Shown here: piece after piece, positions 17,084 through 26,686 of the stretch | How the letters are laid out: the number at the start of each line of letters is the position of its first letter | Numbering within the stretch: position 1 is the first letter of the stretch | From: Methylocystis sp. | Lineage (GTDB): Bacteria > Pseudomonadota > Alphaproteobacteria > Rhizobiales > Beijerinckiaceae | Direction: 5' to 3' | NCBI GenBank assembly: GCA_016178015.1 | Contig: JACOUB010000026.1 | Coordinates: 1 to 64,000 of the forward strand | Length of the DNA: 64,000 nucleotides | Made by a program: the position numbers and the translations under genes | The notes under the pieces: generated by a model | The model's input: the letters and a program-made list of their open reading frames with translations, nothing else | Databases searched by the model: none | Told to the model about the DNA's origin: nothing

Positions 17084-19609
17084 ATGAACGACAGGCCGGC
17101 GGCGCCAGCATACGATCGAACCGAACGTCCCGGCAACGTGGGCTCGGTGTTGGCGCTCGCCGCGGGGCTGGTCGCCAGCGTCGTGGTGTTTTCCTGGCTG
17201 CCGTCGCCGGTCGCGCCGCGCTTTGCCATGGGCGTTCTCGCCTTTCTCGCCGTTGCGGGCGTGTTCTCGCTGTTTGCCTATGCGGTCGGTCTTTTGCAAT
17301 TGCCGGGGCGCACGGCCAAGAACGACATTACCAAGCAGATCGCCGACACCTCCGGCGACGGTTTGCTGGTGACCGAGGGCGATACCGGCGTCGTCTACGC
17401 CAACGACGCCTATATGGCGCTCTGCGGCGCGCAGGAGCCCGGGGGCATCTTGACCGTGGAGCGCCTGTTCTCGGGGCCGGCGGAGGTGTCTGAGGCCATC
17501 TACCGTCTCGCCCAAGCTTCGCGTGGCGGGCGCTCTCATGTGGAGGACATGCGGCTGTCGCCGCCGTTGGCCGGCGCGGCGCCATTCGCCTGGTACCGCA
17601 TTCGCGTGCGCCCGCTCGAGCGTGCGGACGGCGCGCGCTTCGCTTTGTGGATCGTTGCCGACACAACGCAAGATCGTCAGCGCCAGGAGAACATTTTCCA
17701 GGAATTGCAGCACGCCATCGATTTTCTCGATCATGCGCCGGCGGGATTCTTCTCTGCCGGCGCCGGCGGCGCAATTTCTTACATGAACAAGACCCTCGCC
17801 GGCTGGTTGGGCTATGATCTCACGCAAGTGGGGTCCGGCGGCATTGCGCTTGCGGACATCGTCGCCAACGATGGCGCCGCGCTGCTCGTCGCCGGCTCGG
17901 GCGGGCCCGGCGAAGTGCGCACCGAGCAGATCGATCTCGATTTCAAACGCCGCAATGGCCAGTCCTTGCCGGTGCGCCTCCTGCATCGCATGGCTTTCGG
18001 CCATGATGGCGCGCCGGGCAATTCGCGCACGCTCGTGCTCAATCGCGCCGCTGGCGAAGAGCCCGAAGAGGATTTGCGGGCGGCGGAAGTGCGGTTTGCG
18101 CGCTTTTTCAATTCGACGCCGATGGCGATTGCGACCCTCGACGCCGACGCCCGCGTTATTCGCTCCAACGCCGCTTTCGCCAAACTCATGCCGCAGGCGT
18201 TGAAGGGCGGTCAACACAGCGGCGAGCCGGGTTGGTCGATGCTGTCCGGCGTAATCGAGCGCGATCGCTGCGCCCTGCAAGCGGCGCTCGCGGCGGCGCT
18301 CGACAACAAGGGCGACATACAGCCCGTCGACGCCGCCCTGGAGGGCGCCGAGGGCGCGGGCGTTCGCTCGGCGCGCTTCTTCGTATCGCCGTCGGAGGAC
18401 GCCGGCAAGAAGGGCGCGATGATCTATGCGCTCGACACCACCGAGCAAAGGAAGCTCCAGGAGGGCATCGCGCAATCGCAGAAAATGCAGGCGGTGGGAC
18501 AGCTCGCCGGCGGCGTCGCGCATGACTTCAACAATATGCTCACCGCCATCATTGGTTATTCCGACCTCTTGCTCGCCAATCATCGGCCGACGGATCCGTC
18601 CTTCCAGGACATCATGCAGATCAAGCAAACCGCCCATCGCGCGGCCGGCCTGACGCGGCAGCTGTTGGCCTTCTCGCGCCGCCAGACGATGCGCCCACAG
18701 CTGTTGCAGCTCGGCGACGCGTTGTCCGACCTGCAACTGCTGTTGCGCCGTCTGGTCGGCGAGAGGGTCGAACTCGATTTCAAACAGGGCCGCGACCTGT
18801 GGTTCGTGAAGGCCGACATCAATCAGTTCGAGCAGGTCATCATCAATCTCGTGGTCAATGCGCGCGACGCCATGCCGGAGACGGGCGGCAGGATCGAGTT
18901 GGGCGCAAGGAACGTCGCCGCCGCCGACTGCGCCTCGTTCAACGAGCCGTCTCTCGCCGCGGCCGATTACGTGCTGGTCGAGGTGGAGGACAATGGCGCC
19001 GGCATTGCCGCCGACGTGCGGGAGAAGATTTTCGAACCCTTCTTCACCACCAAGGAAGTCGGCAAGGGCACAGGCCTCGGCCTCTCCATGGTGTTTGGCA
19101 TCGTCAAGCAATCGGGCGGTTTCGTTTTCGTCGACAGCGAGGTGGGGCGCGGGACGATCTTCCGCGTGTTCCTGCCCCGTCACGTACCGGAAGCCGGCGA
19201 AATCGCCCCCAAGGTCGAAACGGCCAAGCCGGCCGCCGCGGACCACACGGGGCAGGGGGTCATTCTGCTGGTCGAGGACGAGGATGCGGTGCGCGCCTTT
19301 GCCGCGCGAGCGCTCGCCTCGCGCGGTTACACGGTGCTGGAGGCGGCGTCCGGCCTCGAGGCGCTCGACCTCATGGAAAAAAAAGGCAAGGTCGATCTCA
19401 TCGTGTCCGATGTGGTGATGCCGGAGATGGACGGCCCGGCCCTGTTCGCCGAAGTCCGCAAACGCGGCGTCAAGGCGAAGGTGATCTTCGTCTCGGGCTA
19501 TGCTGAGGAAGCCTTCGCCAAAAACCTGCCCGAAGGCGATTTCGGTTTCTTGCCGAAACCCTTTACGCTGAAGCAGCTCATTGAAGCGGTGAAGGCCAAT
19601 CTGGCGTGA
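17084..19609 (+). CDS. cckA: Hybrid sensor histidine kinase CckA
   Basis: An 841-residue hybrid kinase. Two transmembrane helices near the N-terminus (VLALAAGLVASVVVFSWLP and FAMGVLAFLAVAGVFSLFAY) are followed by PAS-like sensor domains (~90-450), a HisKA domain with phosphorylatable H480 (GGVAHDFNNMLTAIIGYS), an HATPase domain (NLVVNARDAMP, DNGAGI, GKGTGLGLSMV) and a C-terminal receiver with D776 (LIVSDVVMPEMDG). CckA is bifunctional and passes phosphate through ChpT to CtrA and CpdR to control the cell cycle and motility. ATG 17084 is chosen with gagg at 17071; a GTG at 17069 would add five residues. The fliO-dksA neighbourhood supports the identification. Confidence 0.95.
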   Translation: MNDRPAAPAYDRTERPGNVGSVLALAAGLVASVVVFSWLPSPVAPRFAMGVLAFLAVAGVFSLFAYAVGLLQLPGRTAKNDITKQIADTSGDGLLVTEGDTGVVYANDAYMALCGAQEPGGILTVERLFSGPAEVSEAIYRLAQASRGGRSHVEDMRLSPPLAGAAPFAWYRIRVRPLERADGARFALWIVADTTQDRQRQENIFQELQHAIDFLDHAPAGFFSAGAGGAISYMNKTLAGWLGYDLTQVGSGGIALADIVANDGAALLVAGSGGPGEVRTEQIDLDFKRRNGQSLPVRLLHRMAFGHDGAPGNSRTLVLNRAAGEEPEEDLRAAEVRFARFFNSTPMAIATLDADARVIRSNAAFAKLMPQALKGGQHSGEPGWSMLSGVIERDRCALQAALAAALDNKGDIQPVDAALEGAEGAGVRSARFFVSPSEDAGKKGAMIYALDTTEQRKLQEGIAQSQKMQAVGQLAGGVAHDFNNMLTAIIGYSDLLLANHRPTDPSFQDIMQIKQTAHRAAGLTRQLLAFSRRQTMRPQLLQLGDALSDLQLLLRRLVGERVELDFKQGRDLWFVKADINQFEQVIINLVVNARDAMPETGGRIELGARNVAAADCASFNEPSLAAADYVLVEVEDNGAGIAADVREKIFEPFFTTKEVGKGTGLGLSMVFGIVKQSGGFVFVDSEVGRGTIFRVFLPRHVPEAGEIAPKVETAKPAAADHTGQGVILLVEDEDAVRAFAARALASRGYTVLEAASGLEALDLMEKKGKVDLIVSDVVMPEMDGPALFAEVRKRGVKAKVIFVSGYAEEAFAKNLPEGDFGFLPKPFTLKQLIEAVKANLA

Positions 19610-19893
19610 GCTGGCCGGCAATTCGGCGAGAGGTCGTTGGCGTGAGCGCTCGAGCAACAGTCATCGCGAGAGGCGGATGACGTTGCGCGACCCGATGAAA
19701 GCGGCGCTGCGGCGGTCTCTTGGGCGTCTGGCGCCGATGCCGCAGCCAGCGAGGCTCGCGCTTTTCACCGCCGAGCGAAGAGGATTTTCCTGCTGAACGC
19801 GCCCGCCGCGAAGCAGCGTTTTTATCGCCGCCGTTTGTTCCTGTATGAAATAGCCTCGCAACGAACCGCGGCACAAAAAGATGAGCAGTCGAG

Positions 19894-20724
19894 ATGATGA
19901 ACCTTGCCGATCTGTTTCGTTCAGGGGAGGCCAGCGCCTGGTTGTTCATCCCCAGCGCCGTCATGCTCGGCGCTCTGCACGGATTGGAGCCCGGCCATTC
20001 CAAGACCATGATGACGGCTTTCATCGTGGCCATTCGCGGCACCGTGACGCAGGCCGTTCTGCTCGGGCTCGCCACGACCGTTTCGCATACCGCCATCGTT
20101 TGGGTCGTCGCGCTGACCGGGCTCTATTTCGGCTCGCAATGGTATACGGAAGCGACCGAGCCTCTGTTGGAAGTCGCCTCCGGCGTTCTCATTCTCGCAG
20201 TCGCCTGTTGGATGATGTGGAACGTATGGGCAGGGCGTCGGCGGCGCCTTCATCCGCATGATCATCGCCGCCATCATGACGGAGACGACGGCCATGCCCA
20301 TGAGGCGCCGGCGCAACGAGAGGACACGGTTCTCGCTCCTTCCGTTGGCCTCGACGCGCATGAGCGCGAACACGCCGAAGACCTCCGCCGGCATTTCGCA
20401 CATCGCCATGTGACGACCGGCCAGATCGTGACGTTCGGCTTGACCGGCGGACTCGTCCCCTGCCCAGCCTCGATCACCGTGCTGCTCCTGTGTCTGCAGC
20501 TGAAGGAGATCCTGCTCGGCGCCGCGCTTGTTCTCTGTTTCAGCATCGGCCTGGCGCTAACGATGATTGCCGTCGGCGCTGCGGCCGCGCTCGGCGTTCG
20601 CCACCTCTCGGCGCGCTGGTCGGGACTCGAGGAATTTGCCGCACGCGCGCCGTACGTCTCGGGCGCGCTCATATCGATCGTTGGAGTCTACACGCTCCTG
20701 GTCGGACTGACGTCGATGGGGTGA
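19894..20724 (+). CDS. RcnA-like nickel/cobalt exporter (NicO family)
   Basis: A 276-residue membrane protein with about six helices. It has the NicO metal motifs HGLEPGHSKTMM in the first helices and GLVPCPASITVLLL in the second half. Between them is a long cytoplasmic loop (~115-175) with a dense His/Asp cluster (HPHDHRRHHDGDDGHAHE), as in the RcnA exporters that remove Ni2+ and Co2+. No rcnR-type regulator gene is adjacent. Two ATGs (19894 and 19897) are possible starts. The 284-base gap after cckA holds no other gene. Convergent with the SDR gene across a family B repeat. Confidence 0.88.
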   Translation: MMNLADLFRSGEASAWLFIPSAVMLGALHGLEPGHSKTMMTAFIVAIRGTVTQAVLLGLATTVSHTAIVWVVALTGLYFGSQWYTEATEPLLEVASGVLILAVACWMMWNVWAGRRRRLHPHDHRRHHDGDDGHAHEAPAQREDTVLAPSVGLDAHEREHAEDLRRHFAHRHVTTGQIVTFGLTGGLVPCPASITVLLLCLQLKEILLGAALVLCFSIGLALTMIAVGAAAALGVRHLSARWSGLEEFAARAPYVSGALISIVGVYTLLVGLTSMG

Positions 20725-20753
20725 TACGGCGTTCGGCTGGATGCATGCCACGC

Positions 20754-20859
20754 CCTCATCCTGAGGAGGCGGCGCAGCCGCCGTCTCGAAGGACGAGGGC
20801 GAGGCTGCGGGGTCTCCTCATCCTTCGAGACGGCCCCTACGGGGCCTCCTCAGGATGAG
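20754..20859. repeat. Family B palindromic repeat between rcnA-like gene and SDR gene
   Basis: Bounded by cctcatcctgaggag and ctcctcaggatgag, with inner tctcgaaggacgagg and ccttcgagacgg. The convergent SDR gene runs into it and takes its last codons and TAG stop (20837-20839) from it. Confidence 0.92.
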
Positions 20860-21724
20860 AAAATGAAGACGCTTTTTGAACGCCGGCGCTGATCGGAGCG
20901 TCGAGAAAGAAATCGAGCACGGCGTCGACGTTCTTATCGACCGCGTAGGCCGAAAAATCCTCGACGCCTTCTTCTTTCAGAACATTCACGTCGATGAAGA
21001 AATTGCCGGTGCAGGAACGCGCCTCGCGCTTCAAGATCGCATAGGCCGCGTCGGCGACGATGTCGGGTTTGCGCGAGCGCCGCAGCAAGGCTTCGCCGCC
21101 CAACAGATTGGCGACGGCGGACGTGGCGACCACGGTCTCCGGCCACAGGGAATTCACCGCGACCCCGAGGCTCGCGAGCTCGCGCGACAGTCCGAGGGTG
21201 ACGAGGCTCATTGCGTATTTCGCCATCGTGTAGCCGAGGTTCGGCGAAAACCATTTCGGATTCAGGTCGAGCGGCGGCGATAGGGTGAGGATGTGCGGAT
21301 TGCCGGCCTCTTTCAAATGTGGGAGCGCCAGCTTGCAACACAGGAAGGTTCCGCGCCCGTTGATCTGATGCATCAGATCAAAGCGCTTCATCTCCAGCGT
21401 CTCAATGCCGCGCAGATCGATGGCGCTCGCATTGTTGATGAGAATGTCGATGCCGCCGAAAGTCGAGACCACAATCGCGATCGCGTCCGCCACCTGCTGG
21501 TCGAAACGGATGTCGCAAGGCAACGCCAAGGCGCGCCCGCCGGCGGCTTCGATTTGCTGAGCGGCGGTATAGATCGTGCCAGGGAGTTTGGCGTGTTCGG
21601 CCACGCTCTTGGCGGCGATCGCCACATTGGCGCCGTCGCGCGCGGCGCGCACGCCGATCGCCAGCCCGATACCCCGGCTGGCGCCGGTAATGAACAAGGT
21701 TTTTCCGGCCAGCGGCTTCGTCAT
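20837..21724 (-). CDS. Short-chain dehydrogenase/reductase, HSDL2-like
   Basis: A 295-residue SDR enzyme. The Rossmann cofactor motif TGASRGIG is at residues ~13-20, NNASA in the middle, and the catalytic YxxxK is GYTMAKYAMS. The pattern FITGASRGIGLAI with QQIEAAGGRALALPCDIR and the late ILKREARSCTGNFFIDVNVL resembles the HSDL2 subgroup of hydroxysteroid-dehydrogenase-like SDRs; the substrate is unknown. The final residues (SFSHPEEAP) are translated from a family B repeat, so the original C-terminus was probably replaced. It follows copA on the same strand with a 6-nt gap, so the two are likely co-transcribed. Confidence 0.88.
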   Translation of the reverse strand: MTKPLAGKTLFITGASRGIGLAIGVRAARDGANVAIAAKSVAEHAKLPGTIYTAAQQIEAAGGRALALPCDIRFDQQVADAIAIVVSTFGGIDILINNASAIDLRGIETLEMKRFDLMHQINGRGTFLCCKLALPHLKEAGNPHILTLSPPLDLNPKWFSPNLGYTMAKYAMSLVTLGLSRELASLGVAVNSLWPETVVATSAVANLLGGEALLRRSRKPDIVADAAYAILKREARSCTGNFFIDVNVLKEEGVEDFSAYAVDKNVDAVLDFFLDAPISAGVQKASSFSHPEEAP

Positions 21725-21730
21725 GGCCGC

Positions 21731-21937
21731 TCACGCGGCGACGCGCGCGGGATAGCCTGCGTCGGTGATCGCCTTGGCGAGCGCCGCCGGATTTTCCGGC
21801 GACGGCGAGACCTCCACCTTGCCGGCGGCGAGATCGACCTTCACCTCGGCGCCGGGCTGCGCCGCCTGCACGGCCTTCGTGACATGATTTGCGCAACCGC
21901 CGCAGGTCATTTTCTGCACGTCGAACGTCGTAGCCAT
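21731..21937 (-). CDS. Possible separate CopZ-like copper chaperone from an internal start in copA
   Basis: The in-frame ATG at 21937 is preceded by AGAGGAG with exactly 6 nt spacing, a near-ideal ribosome site inside the copA frame. Starting there gives 68 residues, the normal size of a free CopZ, with the copper motif MTCGGCANH and a complete beta-alpha-beta-beta-alpha-beta pattern ending GYPARVAA. The linker upstream translates as a low-complexity stretch, as expected if a former intergenic region became coding after loss of the copA stop. Seen: frame, SD and domain. Inferred: that a free chaperone is made as well as the fusion. Confidence 0.5.
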   Translation of the reverse strand: MATTFDVQKMTCGGCANHVTKAVQAAQPGAEVKVDLAAGKVEVSPSPENPAALAKAITDAGYPARVAA

Positions 21938-24307
21938 CTTCGACTCCTCTTTGATGGGAAAAGCGGCCGGCGCGATGTGTGACGCCGGGGCCGCGCTCTC
22001 GGTCGCCTCACTTATCGCCGGCGGCGCGAAGCGGCGCAAGCGCAAGGCGTTTGTCACCACGAAGACGCTGGAGAGCGCCATGGCGCCCGCGCCCAGCATC
22101 GGCGACAGCAAGGTTCCGTTCAGCGGATAGAGCGCGCCCGCCGCCACCGGTATGAGCGCCGCGTTGTAGGCGAAAGCCCAAAACAGGTTCTGCGCGATGT
22201 TGCGCATCGTGGCGCGCGAAAGGGCGAGCGCCGCCGGAACCTTGGCGAGGTCGCCGGACATGAGGACGACGTCGGCGGCTTCGATCGCTATGTCCGTGCC
22301 AGTGCCGATGGCGATGCCGGCGTCCGCCGCCGCCAGCGCCGGCGCGTCGTTGATGCCGTCGCCGACGAAAGCCGTCTTGCGGTTCGCGCGCAACCGCGCG
22401 AGCGCCGCGACCTTGCCGTCGGGCAAGACTTCCGCGATCGCCTCGTCGATGCCGAGCTTGGAGGCGATCGCCTCGGCGACGCGTCGATCGTCGCCGGTGA
22501 TCATGACGGTCTTGACGCCGATCGCGTGCAGCGCGCGAAGCGCGGCCGGACTCGTCGGCCTTATCGGATCGGCGACCGAGAGAACCGCCGCGAGCCTTCC
22601 GTCGACCGCGACAAAGAGCGGCGTCTTTGCCTCGCCCGCAAGGCGCGCGGCCGCGTCGTCGAACGGCGCAGGATCGACGCCGAGCGACATCATGAATCGG
22701 CCGGCGCCGACAGCGATGTTGCGCCCATCGACGACGCCCCTGATCCCCATGCCCGGAAGCGCGGCGAAATCCGCGCAAACGCCGAGCTGGAGGCCGCGCG
22801 CTTGCGCAGCAGCGACGATCGCGGCGCCGATCGGATGCTCGGATTGCGCCTCGACGCTCGCCGCCAGGCGCAGGACTTGGCTTTCCTCGAAATCGCCAGC
22901 GACGGCCAGGTCGGTGAGTTCGGGACGCCCGCGCGTCAGCGTTCCGGTCTTGTCGAAGGCGATGAGCGACACGTCGCGCAACGTCTGCAACGCTTCGCCC
23001 TTGCGGAACAAAATGCCGAGCTCGGCGCCGCGTCCGGTTCCGGTCATGATGGCGGCGGGGGTGGCGAGGCCCATCGCGCAGGGACAGGCGATGATGAGCA
23101 CCGCGACCGCATTGACCAATGCATATGTGAGCTTCGGCTCCGGACCGACAGCGAGCCAGACGGCGAACGTAAGAACGGCGATCGCCAATACGACGGGCAC
23201 GAAAACCCCGGTGATGCGATCGACGAGCGCTTGAATCGGCAGCTTCGCGCCTTGCGCGTGCTCGACCATGCGGATGATGCCGGCAAGAACCGTGTCGGCG
23301 CCCACGCGCGTCGCTTGAAGCGTGAAGGCGCCCGTCGTGTTCAATGTGGCGCCCGTCACCGGCGATCCCGCGGTCTTCGCCACCGGGGTCGGCTCGCCGC
23401 TGATCATGGATTCGTCGACGTAGGATGATCCTTCCCTGACGACGCCGTCGGTCGGAATTTTCTCGCCCGGACGCACGCTGACGAGATCGCCGACAAGCAC
23501 GTCTTCTATGTCGATCTCGACCGTCTCGCCGGCGCGCAGGACGCGCGCCGTCCTGGGTTGCAGCCGCGCCAGAGCGCGGATCGCTTCGGACGCGCGGCCC
23601 TTGGCGCGCGCCTCGAGGAAACGGCCGAACAGGATGAGCGTCACGATGACGCAGGCCGCCTCGTAATAGACGTAAACGGCGCCGGCCGGCAGCGCCCAGG
23701 GCGCGAAGGTCGCGACGACCGAATAGAGATACGCGCTCATCGTGCCGGTCGCGACCAGCGCGTTCATTTCGGGGCGCCCGCGCCACAACGCCGGAAACCC
23801 CACGACGTAGAAGCTGCGCCCCGGCCCCGCCATGACCGCGGTCGCCAGCGCAAAGGAAACATAGAGCGGCCGATCATGGCCCAAATTGCCCATGATCCAG
23901 GCGTCGAGGCCCGGAACGGCGTGCGCGCCCATCTCGAGCAGGAGGAGCGGCGCCGTCAGCAACGCCGCGAGCGTCACTCTTCGCCGTAAGGATGCCATCT
24001 CGGCCTCGCGCGCTTCGCGTTCGCGATCGGCTGCGCCTTGGCCTGTTTCGATGCGGCGCGGCTCGTAGCCGGCCTCGCGCACGGCGCGGCGGAGCGCGTT
24101 CGTTAGTTCCGCGTCGCCGAGTGCGCGCACCGACGCTCGCTGGGTCGCCAGATTGACATTGGCTTCGATGACGCCGGGAACGGCGCGCAGGGCTTTTTCG
24201 ACATGGCTGACGCAGGAAGCGCAGGTCATGCCGCCGACGCCGAACTCGAATGTTTCGACAACCGGCTCATTGCCGGCGTCGGCGTCATATTCATCGTGCG
24301 CGCTCAC
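21731..24307 (-). CDS. copA: Copper-transporting P1B-type ATPase with C-terminal CopZ-like domain
   Basis: An 858-residue Cu+ exporter. Order of parts: N-terminal heavy-metal domain with GGMTCASC, eight transmembrane helices, actuator region (SGEPTPVAK), the ion site CPC in [13 protein letters not shown], phosphorylation loop DKTGTLTRG, the HP motif (SEHPIG), the ATP hinge GDGINDAP. Odd feature: after the last helices and a low-complexity linker ([15 protein letters not shown]), the reading frame continues into a complete 68-residue heavy-metal-binding domain with MTCGGC. That segment has its own Shine-Dalgarno and ATG (see next entry). GTG 24307 is preferred as start because residues upstream (to TTG 24379) look non-coding. 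It pumps Cu+ out of the cytoplasm. Confidence 0.95.
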   Translation of the reverse strand: MSAHDEYDADAGNEPVVETFEFGVGGMTCASCVSHVEKALRAVPGVIEANVNLATQRASVRALGDAELTNALRRAVREAGYEPRRIETGQGAADREREAREAEMASLRRRVTLAALLTAPLLLLEMGAHAVPGLDAWIMGNLGHDRPLYVSFALATAVMAGPGRSFYVVGFPALWRGRPEMNALVATGTMSAYLYSVVATFAPWALPAGAVYVYYEAACVIVTLILFGRFLEARAKGRASEAIRALARLQPRTARVLRAGETVEIDIEDVLVGDLVSVRPGEKIPTDGVVREGSSYVDESMISGEPTPVAKTAGSPVTGATLNTTGAFTLQATRVGADTVLAGIIRMVEHAQGAKLPIQALVDRITGVFVPVVLAIAVLTFAVWLAVGPEPKLTYALVNAVAVLIIACPCAMGLATPAAIMTGTGRGAELGILFRKGEALQTLRDVSLIAFDKTGTLTRGRPELTDLAVAGDFEESQVLRLAASVEAQSEHPIGAAIVAAAQARGLQLGVCADFAALPGMGIRGVVDGRNIAVGAGRFMMSLGVDPAPFDDAAARLAGEAKTPLFVAVDGRLAAVLSVADPIRPTSPAALRALHAIGVKTVMITGDDRRVAEAIASKLGIDEAIAEVLPDGKVAALARLRANRKTAFVGDGINDAPALAAADAGIAIGTGTDIAIEAADVVLMSGDLAKVPAALALSRATMRNIAQNLFWAFAYNAALIPVAAGALYPLNGTLLSPMLGAGAMALSSVFVVTNALRLRRFAPPAISEATESAAPASHIAPAAFPIKEESKMATTFDVQKMTCGGCANHVTKAVQAAQPGAEVKVDLAAGKVEVSPSPENPAALAKAITDAGYPARVAA

Positions 24308-24383
24308 GAGACGGCCCTCGCTTCGAGTTTTCTCACTTGCTGAGATCGCGTTCCGCCTGCGCAAATTCAAGGGCGGCAACCCG

Positions 24384-24412
24384 CCCTCTGTCCCGCGGAA
24401 CGCGGGAGAAGG
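24384..24412. repeat. Degenerate family D hairpin upstream of copA
   Basis: A short hairpin, tcccgcggaacgcggga with flanking ccctct/agaagg, like a single arm of family D. It lies between the divergent copA and zinc-finger genes. Confidence 0.6.
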
Positions 24413-24477
24413 AATCGAACGGCGTCGTCACGCGTCGTCTCGTTTACCCGCTCCCCCGCCGCCTCGTCAAGCCTATC

Positions 24478-24506
24478 TTGACGCGGATCGCTCGAGCATG
24501 TTATGT
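24478..24506 (+). promoter_or_regulatory. Sigma-70-like promoter of the zinc-finger/bio operon
   Basis: TTGACG (24478-24483), 17 bases, TTATGT (24501-24506), with start expected near 24513 and the first gene at 24538. No BioR-type palindrome (TTATCTATAA-like) was found. Confidence 0.6.
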
Positions 24507-24537
24507 AAAGATTGCCTTGACAATTGGGAGGCCGCCC

Positions 24538-24882
24538 ATGCTGGCCCTAGCGAAACGTAAACTCCGCTGTTCCTTCTGCGGAAAATCCGAAACCGAGGCC
24601 GCACGCTTGATCGGCGGCGGCTCCGGCCGCTATATCTGCGATGCTTGCGTCGGCATATGCAACAACATTCTCGATGCGACGCCTGTGCCTTTTTCGGGCT
24701 GGGACGCGATGAGCGAGGAGCAGTTGCTGACGGCCGTGAAGGCGTCCGAGGCGAGCATCGCGGCCTTGCATGCCCTGTTGCAGGCGCAGATCGAGGCCTT
24801 GCGCAAGCAAGACGTAAGTTGGGCCGCGATCGGCCAGGCGCTCGGCGTGTCGCGCCAGGCCGCCTGGGAACGCTTTTCGTAA
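24538..24882 (+). CDS. ClpX-type C4 zinc-finger protein with C-terminal HTH
   Basis: A 114-residue protein. Residues 11-37 form a ClpX-like C4 zinc finger (C11, C14, C34, C37: RCSFCGKSE and RYICDACVG). A helical middle (~60-85) is followed by a helix-turn-helix-like end, [20 protein letters not shown], resembling sigma-factor region 4. It lacks the AAA+ ATPase of ClpX, so it is not ClpX itself. It is the first gene after a good promoter and ends 8 nt before bioF, so it looks like the head of the biotin operon. A DNA-binding or adaptor role is inferred. Gggag lies 7 nt before the ATG. Confidence 0.82.
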   Translation: MLALAKRKLRCSFCGKSETEAARLIGGGSGRYICDACVGICNNILDATPVPFSGWDAMSEEQLLTAVKASEASIAALHALLQAQIEALRKQDVSWAAIGQALGVSRQAAWERFS

Positions 24883-24890
24883 GTCGCGCT

Positions 24891-26048
24891 ATGCTCTCGA
24901 GGCGAGACAGCCAACTGCTCGATTGTTACGCCGCCGATCTTGCCGATCTGCGCCAGCGCGATCGTCTGCGCGCCCTGGCGCCGCGCCAGGGCTTGGATTT
25001 CGCTTCGAACGACTATCTCGCCTTGGCCTGTTCGCGCGAATATGCAGAGGCGGCGGCGAGCGCCCTGGCGCGCGGCGTTCCGCTCGGCGCCGGCGGTTCG
25101 CGGCTGTTGCGCGGCAATCACCAAGAGCACGAGGCGCTGGAGAGCGACGCGGCGCGTTTTTTCGGCTGCGAAGCCGCTTTGTTCTTCGGCGCCGGATTTT
25201 CGGCCAATTCGGCAATTCTCTCCACTCTGCCGCGGCGCGGCGACCTCATCGTCCATGACGCGCTGATCCATGCGAGCGCCCACGAAGGGATGCGCCTGGC
25301 GCGCGCCGATCGCGCCAGCGCCGCCCACAACGACGCTGGCGCTTTTGAAGAAGCGATCAAGACCTGGCGCTCGCAAGGAGGCCGCGGCCGTCCGTGGATC
25401 GTCGTCGAGAGTCTCTACAGCATGGACGGCGATTTTGCGCCGATCGACGAGCTCGTGGCCATCGCCGATCGTCATGAGGCGTTTCTCGTCATCGACGAAG
25501 CCCATGCGACCGGCGTCTATGGGCGCGGCGGACGCGGCCTCGCCGCAGCGCTCGAGGGACGCCCGAATGTCATTTCAGTGCACACGTGCGGAAAGGCGCT
25601 CGGCGTGTTCGGCGCGCTCGTCTGCCTGCCGTGCGTGCTAAGAGATTTCCTCGTCAACCGCTGCCGCGCCTTCATCTTCGCCACCGCGCCTTCGCCATTG
25701 CTCGCGGCTTGCCTGCGCGCAGCGCTCGGCATCGTGGAACAGGCGGACGCAAGGCGCGAGGCGCTCGCCACGCGCGTTGCGTTCGCCGGACGCGAATTGC
25801 AGAGGGTCTGCGAGATGGCGCCGTCGCAATCGCAGATCATGCCGGTGATCGTCGGCTCCGATGCGAGCGCCTTAGCGTTGGCGGCGGCCATGCAGGCGCG
25901 CGGCTATGACATACGCGCCATCAGGCCTCCCACCGTCCCCGAAGGGACGGCCCGCTTGCGCATCGCGCTGACGCTGCACACGGACGAACGCCAAATCGCG
26001 GCGATGATCGCGGATTTGGGCGTCGCCTTGCAAGGGCTGGCGGCGTGA
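24891..26048 (+). CDS. bioF: 8-amino-7-oxononanoate synthase
   Basis: A 385-residue PLP enzyme of the alpha-oxoamine synthase family, joining pimeloyl-CoA/ACP and L-alanine in biotin synthesis. Recognised segments: [70 protein letters not shown] and the PLP-lysine region [13 protein letters not shown]. Slightly divergent, but the length and all motifs are present. ATG 24891 is the first in-frame ATG after the zinc-finger gene. Its stop overlaps the bioD GTG start. Confidence 0.95.
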   Translation: MLSRRDSQLLDCYAADLADLRQRDRLRALAPRQGLDFASNDYLALACSREYAEAAASALARGVPLGAGGSRLLRGNHQEHEALESDAARFFGCEAALFFGAGFSANSAILSTLPRRGDLIVHDALIHASAHEGMRLARADRASAAHNDAGAFEEAIKTWRSQGGRGRPWIVVESLYSMDGDFAPIDELVAIADRHEAFLVIDEAHATGVYGRGGRGLAAALEGRPNVISVHTCGKALGVFGALVCLPCVLRDFLVNRCRAFIFATAPSPLLAACLRAALGIVEQADARREALATRVAFAGRELQRVCEMAPSQSQIMPVIVGSDASALALAAAMQARGYDIRAIRPPTVPEGTARLRIALTLHTDERQIAAMIADLGVALQGLAA

Positions 26049-26686
26049 GGCGACGCTTCGTCATCGCCGGGACCGACACCGGCGTCGGCAAGACCGTTTT
26101 TTCGGCGGCGCTCGTCGGCGCGCTCAGCGCTTTTTATTGGAAGCCGGTGCAGGCGGGTCTTGCCGAGGAAACCGACTCGCAAACCGTGCTGCGGCTCTCT
26201 GGACTCGACTCCACCCACGTTTTGCCCGAGGCATGGCGGCTGGCGGCGCCTGTTTCGCCGCATCTCGCAGCACAGCTGGAAGGTGTCGTCATCGATCCCG
26301 ACCAGCTGTCGCCGCCTGATTGCGACGGCGCGCTCGTCATCGAGACGGCGGGCGGACTCATGACTCCGCTCACCTCGTCGCATCTGACGATCGATGTTCT
26401 GGCGCGTTGGAAAATTCCAGCGATCTTGTGCACGCGCACAAGTCTTGGAACGATCAATCACAGCCTGTTGTCGATCGAGGCTTTGCGGCGCCGAGGCGTC
26501 CCCATTCACGGCGTCGCCTTCGTCGGCGACGAGGACGCGGGCGCGCAAGCGGCAATCGCCGAGCTGGGAAGAGTTCGCGCGCTGGGACGTTTGCCGTATC
26601 TTCCCGAGCTTACGCCACAGAGTCTACGCCAGGCGTTCGTGCGCTGCTTTCGTCTCGCCGATTTTCGTGAGGAGTGTGCGGAATGA
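26045..26686 (+). CDS. bioD: Dethiobiotin synthetase
   Basis: A 213-residue ATP-dependent enzyme that closes the ureido ring of dethiobiotin. The P-loop is [15 protein letters not shown], followed by YWKPVQAGL and the [10 protein letters not shown] motif of the BioD/CobQ family. Starts at GTG 26045 in a 4-base GTGA overlap with bioF and ends in an ATGA overlap with bioA, so the three genes are translationally coupled. Confidence 0.94.
   Translation: MRRRFVIAGTDTGVGKTVFSAALVGALSAFYWKPVQAGLAEETDSQTVLRLSGLDSTHVLPEAWRLAAPVSPHLAAQLEGVVIDPDQLSPPDCDGALVIETAGGLMTPLTSSHLTIDVLARWKIPAILCTRTSLGTINHSLLSIEALRRRGVPIHGVAFVGDEDAGAQAAIAELGRVRALGRLPYLPELTPQSLRQAFVRCFRLADFREECAE

Noticed and set aside
17081-19657. 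Minus-strand 858-codon open frame
   Set aside because: It is antisense to cckA over its whole length; high GC leaves long antisense frames open. The plus strand has all kinase motifs.
22008-23786. Minus-strand 592-codon open frame rich in arginine
   Set aside because: Alternative frame of copA on the same strand; the composition is typical of a frame shadow.
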